Source: JBQTHP01 sp052389755 (GTDB taxonomy: Bacteria > Pseudomonadota > Gammaproteobacteria > Steroidobacterales > Steroidobacteraceae). From it: a stretch of 11,098 nucleotides of DNA. Both the position numbers and the translations under genes were made by a program. Below are positions 5,786 to 11,098 of the stretch, piece after piece. The stretch lies in contig JBQTHP010000248.1 in the NCBI GenBank assembly GCA_052389755.1, positions 1-11,098 on the forward strand, written 5' to 3'. How positions within the stretch are numbered: position 1 is the first letter of the stretch; the number at the start of each line of letters is the position of its first letter. The notes beneath the pieces are model-generated. The model made no database searches, was not told the DNA's origin, and saw only the letters and a program-made list of their open reading frames with translations.

Positions 5786-6601
5786 TTGGCCGTTCGGTCC
5801 AAGGAGCTGGCGGGTGAAGTCGATCATGTAAAGTCCGTCGACGGTCGATGAATAGCCCTCGATCAGCTCGTTCGCGCGCTTCGCCACGCTCCATACCGTC
5901 CAGCGCGAAGGCGACGGCGTGATCGCGATGTAGTAGATCGGCACCTCGGGCAGCTCCGCACGCACGGCGCCGACGAATCGGCGATACCGCTGCAACAGCT
6001 CGTCGGGAGCGAGCACACGTTCCGGGGTGATGTCATTGCTGCCGGCGAACACCACGACTGCCCGCGGTTTGTGGACATTCACCAGACGCTCGGCGTAGTG
6101 CGCTACCGCGCCGAGCGTCGATCCGCCGAAGCCGCGCTGGATCACCGGGATGGGACTCATGTCGTCCTTCAGCGAGGACCACAGATTGATGCTGGAGCTG
6201 CCGACGAAGACCACTGCATTCTCGGGCTCCGGATGTTCATCGGCGGCCTTCTCGAAGGTCCGGATCTCCGCTTCCCAGACCGAGAAGTCTTCAGTGGCGG
6301 GCCTTTCGGGCTCGCGCTCCTCGACCACAACCTCCGCCGGGAGTCGGCGGATGCGCAGCAGGCCCGCGCCGATTGGAAGCACGAGCCGGCCCGCGTCGCG
6401 CATCAACGTGTAGCTGAGCGGACCGTGAGGAGTGCGCAGGTTCTCAATCGTGACGCCGCTGCCTGCAGCCCAACTTCCCGGCATCCCCGCCGCCAGGACA
6501 AGCGCCGAGGTCACCGAGAATCCGCGGAGGATCGGCCCCGGCGTTCGACTGGCGCGTGATCTCGGATGAGCCGCGAGCTCGCCCGAAGCGCCAGAGTTCA
6601 C
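5537..6601 (-). CDS. SGNH/GDSL-family hydrolase with unusual N- and C-terminal extensions
   Basis: A 354-residue protein whose residues about 105-300 are an SGNH hydrolase (ester or acyl hydrolysis). The four blocks are present: VVFVGSSSINLW (nucleophile Ser, about 136), IQRGFGGSTLG (Gly), VVVFAGSNDI (Asn189) and DGLHMSEAGY (Asp281, His284). GTG 6601 overlaps the halogenase stop as GTGA, supporting that start. Residues 26-46 (a hydrophobic run ending SWAA) could be a signal peptide after a long basic leader. However, LVLAAGMPGSW followed by NLRTPHGPLSYTL also looks like the tail of a large glycosidase-type protein, so the N-terminus may be a fusion relic. The last ~45 residues are Arg/Cys-rich, do not resemble the family, and overlap the ankyrin gene by 47 bases, suggesting a lost stop. 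The 3' end is duplicated at 3339-3416. Confidence 0.85.
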   Translation of the reverse strand: MNSGASGELAAHPRSRASRTPGPILRGFSVTSALVLAAGMPGSWAAGSGVTIENLRTPHGPLSYTLMRDAGRLVLPIGAGLLRIRRLPAEVVVEEREPERPATEDFSVWEAEIRTFEKAADEHPEPENAVVFVGSSSINLWSSLKDDMSPIPVIQRGFGGSTLGAVAHYAERLVNVHKPRAVVVFAGSNDITPERVLAPDELLQRYRRFVGAVRAELPEVPIYYIAITPSPSRWTVWSVAKRANELIEGYSSTVDGLYMIDFTRQLLGPNGQPDPKYYQADGLHMSEAGYEIWKREIRRRLLRDLPHRTGHDLTSYCCTDRSILVRVNTGPQRMCRGGYHVEHPARRCARGRRC

Positions 6602-8121
6602 GGCGCCTGCTTCGAAGCCTGGCAGAACCTGGCAATGAACTGGGCGTGCGTGGGCATGGCAGCCACGCAGGTCGCGATCACTTTCCTCACACCGTCGACG
6701 AATGCGACCAGCTCAGCGTCTGGCAGCTCATCGACGACCGGATGATAGGAGCGCGGCACGATGCGTTGGCCGATCATCACCTGCACCCAGCTCGGCAGCG
6801 CGAACATCTCCTCCGCGTCGCGGAAGAAGCGGCCGCTGTCGCGGAACAGGCGGATGTTGTCCGCGAGCGGGTCCGGAATGCTCATCGTGCGGCACTCGTT
6901 CCAGAGCGGTGAGTCAGTGCGCTCCGTGGCGTGGTAGTGAAGAACGAGGAAATCACGGATGCGCTCGAACTCGAACCGCTGCTGCGCGTTGTAACGATCG
7001 ATCAGCACCGGGCTGAACTCCCGGTCGGGCAGGAGATTGACCAGCCGCGCGACGCACGACTGGATGAGATAGATGCTGGTCGCCTCCAGAGGCTCGAGAA
7101 ACCCGCTCGACAGCCCGACCGCGACGCAGTTGCGGTTCCAGATCTTGCGGCGCATGCCCGTCGTGAACCTGAGGAGCTTCGGCTCCGCCAGCGGCCGGCC
7201 CTCCAGGTTACTGAGCAGCGTATCGGCCGCCTGCTGTTCGCTGATGAACTTGCTCGAGAAGACGTATCCGTTCCCCGTACGGTGCTGCAGCGGAATCCGC
7301 CACTGCCAGCCGGCCGTGCGGGCAGTCGATCGCGTGAAGGGCGGGGGATCGCCCACATTCTCGGACGGCACCGCCCAGGCGCGATCGCAGGGCAGCCAGT
7401 GGGTCCAGTTCTCGTAACCCGTATGCAGGGCCTGTTCGATCAGCAGTCCTCGGAAACCGGAGCAATCCACGAACAGGTCGGCGCCGAGCTTCTCGCCGCT
7501 CTCGAGGCGCACGTGATCGATGAAGCCATCCTCGCCGCGCAGCGCGACGTCGACGACCTTGCCCTCGGTGCGACGAACGCCGTGCGCTTCGGCGAAGCGT
7601 CGCAGGTACGCGGCATAGAGGCCGGCGTCGAACTGGTAGGCGTACCCGATGCTCGCAAGCGGCGAATGGGCGGGCACATCGGTCGCCGAGACCATGAACT
7701 TGCCTTGCGGCGCGGCGGCCGAGTGCAGCGAGTACGGTGCGAGGTCGGTTACCTTGCCCTGGTTGAAAAGCTTGATCCAGTACTGGTGGAAGGCCAGTAC
7801 GCCGCGTTCGTGGCCGATCGGACCGAAGCCGTGGAAGTAGCGGTCGCCGAGGCGCCCCCATTCGACGAACTGGATGCCGAGCTTGAAGGTGCCCTGGACC
7901 GACTTCACGAAGTCGATCTCGTCGATTCCGAGCACCTGGTTGAAGAGCTTCAAGTGCGGAACGGTCGATTCGCCGACACCGACCGTGCCGATCTCCTCGG
8001 ATTCGACGAGGCGGATCGAATAGCGGCGGCCGAGCACCTTCGCGAAGGCCGCGGCCGCCATCCAGCCGGCGGTGCCGCCGCCGACGATGACGATGTTGCG
8101 GACGTGTCGATCCGTGGTCAG
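6598..8121 (-). CDS. Tryptophan-halogenase-family flavoprotein
   Basis: About 507 residues, the usual size for flavin-dependent tryptophan halogenases, which use FADH2, O2 and halide to halogenate an aromatic ring. The FAD-binding GGGTAGWMAA is at residues 14-23, GVGESTVPHL at 48-57, a Lys in GTFKLGIQF at about 80 (equivalent to the catalytic Lys of PrnA), the halogenase signature WQWRIP at 272-277, and SGFLEPLEATSIYL with Glu346. All key residues are therefore present. No ATG, GTG or TTG lies near the true N-terminus: homology starts at RNIVIVGGG, and the nearest plausible start is CTG at 8121, which overlaps the receptor stop as CTGA. The open frame extends far upstream, but only as antiparallel-independent reading through the receptor gene. 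Relatives encoded beside TonB-dependent receptors (BrvH type) are thought to act on indole-like or unknown substrates rather than free tryptophan. Confidence 0.9.
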   Translation of the reverse strand: MTTDRHVRNIVIVGGGTAGWMAAAAFAKVLGRRYSIRLVESEEIGTVGVGESTVPHLKLFNQVLGIDEIDFVKSVQGTFKLGIQFVEWGRLGDRYFHGFGPIGHERGVLAFHQYWIKLFNQGKVTDLAPYSLHSAAAPQGKFMVSATDVPAHSPLASIGYAYQFDAGLYAAYLRRFAEAHGVRRTEGKVVDVALRGEDGFIDHVRLESGEKLGADLFVDCSGFRGLLIEQALHTGYENWTHWLPCDRAWAVPSENVGDPPPFTRSTARTAGWQWRIPLQHRTGNGYVFSSKFISEQQAADTLLSNLEGRPLAEPKLLRFTTGMRRKIWNRNCVAVGLSSGFLEPLEATSIYLIQSCVARLVNLLPDREFSPVLIDRYNAQQRFEFERIRDFLVLHYHATERTDSPLWNECRTMSIPDPLADNIRLFRDSGRFFRDAEEMFALPSWVQVMIGQRIVPRSYHPVVDELPDAELVAFVDGVRKVIATCVAAMPTHAQFIARFCQASKQAP

Positions 8122-11098
8122 AACTTCGCGCCGAACGTCAGCCGCACCGTCCGCGGAACCCCGACGATATTGCCGGTTTCGTTGAAACGGACCGGAGTGG
8201 GGCTGATGATCCGGCCGCTCGCATCCAGATCGAACGCCGTCCGCCTGTCGGCGAAATTCTCGCGATCGAACACGTTCAGTACGTCCACACGCAAGTACAG
8301 ATTCGTGAGGTCGGCAATGTTGAAATCCTTGGTGACCTGCAGATCGAGGCTGCGGTAGCCGAGGGTGTCGTCCGGCTCGCCGGCAATCGGCGCGCACCTG
8401 GCCCCGCTCGGATGGAAGACGCCGGCAGGCTGAAAACACGCAAAGGCGTTGACCGGCACCGGAGTCGAGAGCGTGAGCTTGCCCGCGAACAGCAATCCCC
8501 ACGGGCCGGCGATCGAGGCCGTCGTGACGACGCGGTGCTCGGGCGTCGCGTTCGAGGTGATGAACGGGTACTCCTCGATCGTCGCGCCGTCGAACGCGAA
8601 GGTCTCGTTGATGTCGCGATTTCCCTTCGCGTCGGTGTACGTGTACGCGAACCTCGCGGACCAGCGGGACGATTCGGAGAACGAGCGATCGGCCGAGAGG
8701 AGCACCTGCGTCGTGCGCGTCTCGATGCCGTTGTTGCCGATGATGAGCGGACCGAAGCCCGGCACCGCATGACCCCACGGCTGGCCGCCGCCCACCCAGA
8801 ACGCACCGTCCGGGAAGCGATTGCCGAGCGTGTAGACGAATCCTTCGTAGCTGTTGACACGCGAAACGGTGGCGCTCGTCATCCAGTCGCCGAGCCGGTT
8901 GCGCATGCCGAGCGAGAACTGGTCGGAGTAGGGGACTTCGAGATCGTTGTTGATCAGGAAGACCTCGCCGCCGAGGTTGCTGGCCGAGACCAGCGCCTGC
9001 AGGTTCGCGAAATTGAGGAAGGCCGGGTCCCAGTTTCTGCAGTTCGGCTGAGCCGTATCGCACGCGTGGTTGGCAACGTTGAAATTGATGTTGAAGTTTG
9101 GCAACGCACCCTTCGTCAGCTCGAGCGACGTCCACTGATACAGGTTGCGGTCGTAGGAGCGCCCTGCGCCGCCGAACACCACGTGCGCCTGGTCTCCCCC
9201 GATGTCGTACGAGAAACCGAGCCGCGGCTGGATGTTGTCCGTGTCGGCGTCGCGGTTGCCGCCGGTGCTGATGTAATCGTTGACGTCGACGCCGCCCAGC
9301 GCGAGCGATTGGGCATATGTCTGCCCTGCCGGCGCCCCGGGATGCTGGCTATTGAGCGCGGCGATGACGTTGGCCGGGGTCACGTAGTCGAGATACGCGG
9401 GCGTTTCTTCGTAATCCCAGCGCAGACCCAGGTTCAACGTGAGGTGATCGTTCACCTCCCAGTCGTCCTGCAGGTAGAGGCCGTACTGCTTGGTCGTCGT
9501 CTCCGCCTTCTGGTTGAGCCCCGAAACCGGGACCACGAAGAACACCTTGTACGGAATCGTCGATGTGCCTTGCGGCGTCACGTCGTACGTGAACTGCGGG
9601 TTACCCGTGCCGGCGTCCTGCGCCGTCAGGTCGACGTCCTTGAACTTGAAACCCGTCTTGACCGTGTGGTCGCCGCGCCATTCGAACGCGGTGAAGGTCA
9701 GATCGTTCTGCAGCCCGAAGCCTTCCTGACCCTTGTCCTGTGTGGCACGCGGATCGGCGGGCCCGGTGGTGAGGATCAGCGCGTTGTTCTGTTGCAACCA
9801 GGTGTACGTCGCGCCGTTGCCGCTGTTGTTGGCGACCGGGTTGAAGAACGCGTCCTCGTACGTAATGACGAGATCGTTGAGCCACGCATCCGAGACGCGC
9901 TGCCACCTCGCAGCGATGCGCGTGTCGTCGTTCTTCGTGTCGAGACCGGCGGACTGCGCGGTCTGGTTGCCGAAATTGCCGAGCCGGCTTTCGTCGCGGG
10001 CTCGTGCGCTGAATTCGAAACGATCGCGTTCCGAGAGCTCCCAATCGAGCTTGGCGAAGTACAGGTCTTCCTCGAACTCGATGCTCGCAGGTCCGATCTC
10101 CGCGGCGACATTCGGCGGCAGGAAACTCTCGACTCCGGCGACGCCGGAAGTGACTACGAGCGGCTGTTCGAAGCGCTTGGCCTCGTAGGTCAGGAAGAAA
10201 TGCAGCCGATCCTGGACGATCGGACCACCGAAGGCGACGCCATATTCCTTGCTCTCCGATTCGGTCTTGCGATTGGCGGCCTTTTCGGCCGGCGTCTCCG
10301 TGCGCAGGCCCTCGTGCGAATAGGTACCGAACACCTGCCCGCTGAACTGATTCGTACCCGACCTCGTCTCGGCGGTGATCGCGGCGCTCGCGACCTGGTC
10401 GTACTCCGCCTTGTAGTTGGACGTGATGACCTTGTATTCGCTGATACCGAGCTGCGGGAACGGATTGCCCTGGCTCTGGTGCTGACCCGTGACGCCGCCG
10501 AACAGCAGGTTCTTCTGGCCCACGCCGTCGATGAACACGTTGGTCGCGCCGACCGACTGCGCACCGCCGCGCAAGGTGGCGAAGCCGTTGTTGTCGACGT
10601 TGAACGTCATGCCGGGCACGACGTCGGCGAACTCGAGGAAGTTGCGCGTGATCTGTGGGGTCGTCTCGATCACGTGCTCGGAGACGTTGGTGCCGACCTC
10701 GGAGGTCTTGACCTCCGTCAGGCGACTGGCGGTAATGGCGACTTCGGCTATCGGCTCTGCGGCCGTGCCCGGCTCGGGGACCAGATGCAGAATCGCTGTC
10801 GAAGCGACGGTCAGGGTGACGACTCGCTCGGTGCCGGGACCGGCATCGATCCGATAGGTGCCCGGCTGCAGGCCCACCAGAGTGTACGTACCGTCGGCGC
10901 CCGCCTTGGTGCGTCGCGTGGCGCCGGTGGCGATGTTCTTTGCGGTGATCTCGCTGTTGGCCCCGGCAGTGCCGCGCAACGTCGCGTCCGACGTCTGCGC
11001 CCAGCTCACCGTCGGCGCAGCAAGTATGGATGCAATGGTCGTGGCCAGACGCGACCGGGACGGCGACAATTTCTGGGTGCCGCGAAAGCGACTTCTCA
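8118..11098 (-). CDS. TonB-dependent outer-membrane receptor with N-terminal carboxypeptidase-regulatory-like domain (start at window edge)
   Basis: A receptor of about 993 residues for energy-dependent uptake across the outer membrane. It has a signal peptide (basic RSRFRGTQK leader, then LATTIASILAAPTVSWAQ), a small beta-sandwich domain of the CarboxypepD_reg type (about residues 38-115; DGTYTLVGLQPGTYRI is typical), a plug beginning near VAITASRL with FATLRGGAQSVGATNVFIDG, and a long beta-barrel ending in the aromatic GAKF expected for outer-membrane proteins. The layout resembles Oar-like receptors. TTG at 11069 is in frame, but the frame is open to the edge and the last two window bases read TG before AGA, so the real start is probably ATG or GTG with its first base just outside. 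The stop overlaps the halogenase reading frame. The substrate cannot be inferred; neighbours suggest an aromatic or glycosylated compound. Confidence 0.92.
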   Translation of the reverse strand, partial: RSRFRGTQKLSPSRSRLATTIASILAAPTVSWAQTSDATLRGTAGANSEITAKNIATGATRRTKAGADGTYTLVGLQPGTYRIDAGPGTERVVTLTVASTAILHLVPEPGTAAEPIAEVAITASRLTEVKTSEVGTNVSEHVIETTPQITRNFLEFADVVPGMTFNVDNNGFATLRGGAQSVGATNVFIDGVGQKNLLFGGVTGQHQSQGNPFPQLGISEYKVITSNYKAEYDQVASAAITAETRSGTNQFSGQVFGTYSHEGLRTETPAEKAANRKTESESKEYGVAFGGPIVQDRLHFFLTYEAKRFEQPLVVTSGVAGVESFLPPNVAAEIGPASIEFEEDLYFAKLDWELSERDRFEFSARARDESRLGNFGNQTAQSAGLDTKNDDTRIAARWQRVSDAWLNDLVITYEDAFFNPVANNSGNGATYTWLQQNNALILTTGPADPRATQDKGQEGFGLQNDLTFTAFEWRGDHTVKTGFKFKDVDLTAQDAGTGNPQFTYDVTPQGTSTIPYKVFFVVPVSGLNQKAETTTKQYGLYLQDDWEVNDHLTLNLGLRWDYEETPAYLDYVTPANVIAALNSQHPGAPAGQTYAQSLALGGVDVNDYISTGGNRDADTDNIQPRLGFSYDIGGDQAHVVFGGAGRSYDRNLYQWTSLELTKGALPNFNINFNVANHACDTAQPNCRNWDPAFLNFANLQALVSASNLGGEVFLINNDLEVPYSDQFSLGMRNRLGDWMTSATVSRVNSYEGFVYTLGNRFPDGAFWVGGGQPWGHAVPGFGPLIIGNNGIETRTTQVLLSADRSFSESSRWSARFAYTYTDAKGNRDINETFAFDGATIEEYPFITSNATPEHRVVTTASIAGPWGLLFAGKLTLSTPVPVNAFACFQPAGVFHPSGARCAPIAGEPDDTLGYRSLDLQVTKDFNIADLTNLYLRVDVLNVFDRENFADRRTAFDLDASGRIISPTPVRFNETGNIVGVPRTVRLTFGAKF

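Noticed and set aside
6931..8358. Long + strand open frame (475 codons) opposite the halogenase
   Set aside because: It mirrors the codon pattern of the halogenase gene and shows no domain, signal or ribosome site of its own.
8122..9135. Halogenase reading frame open for about 1 kb upstream on the - strand, as if fused to another domain
   Set aside because: The extension overlaps the well-supported receptor gene on the same strand in another frame and has Arg/Ala-rich composition with no recognisable domain; it is a GC-rich shadow.

Overview
The window is GC-rich DNA with proteobacterial-type coding. The TonB-dependent outer-membrane receptor shows a diderm (Gram-negative) host. The pairing of that receptor with a flavin-dependent tryptophan-halogenase-family protein, plus the YbdK-type ligase, points loosely to a Gammaproteobacterium of the Xanthomonadales/Steroidobacteraceae kind or a similar Proteobacterium. 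No rRNA or marker gene is present, so the assignment is soft. I saw no tRNA, rRNA, CRISPR array, integrase or transposase.

Left part (1-1810, + strand): a 5'-incomplete N-formylglutamate-amidohydrolase-like gene overlaps, through GTGA, a complete YbdK/GCS2-type carboxylate-amine ligase. A clear intrinsic terminator follows at 1781-1810. Facing them on the - strand are a crotonase-family gene (2114-3040) and, 18 bases downstream of it, a small membrane-protein gene that is broken by a frameshift and loses its C-terminus near the terminator (1734-2095).

Middle part (3040-5790): a rearranged zone. A ~340-base piece at 3078-3416 is a direct, ~96 % identical copy of 5325-5785. It carries the tail of an SGNH hydrolase gene and the head of an ankyrin-repeat gene, and it has lost ~125 bases of the linker between them. 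Between the two copies lie a complete AAA_14/DUF4143-type ATPase gene on the + strand (3492-4640) and a ~40-codon - strand fragment that reads like the GcvT-like part of a sarcosine oxidase alpha subunit (4651-4770). The intact ankyrin gene (4792-5583) ends beside that fragment.

Right part (4792-11098, all - strand): a compact gene chain, TonB-dependent receptor > tryptophan-halogenase-like flavoprotein > SGNH hydrolase > ankyrin protein. Each gene overlaps the next (CTGA, GTGA, then 47 bases). The receptor would import a scavenged compound; the flavoprotein and esterase are plausible modifiers of it. No substrate can be read from the sequence. The halogenase has no ATG/GTG/TTG at its expected start, and the receptor's start codon seems to be cut by the window edge.
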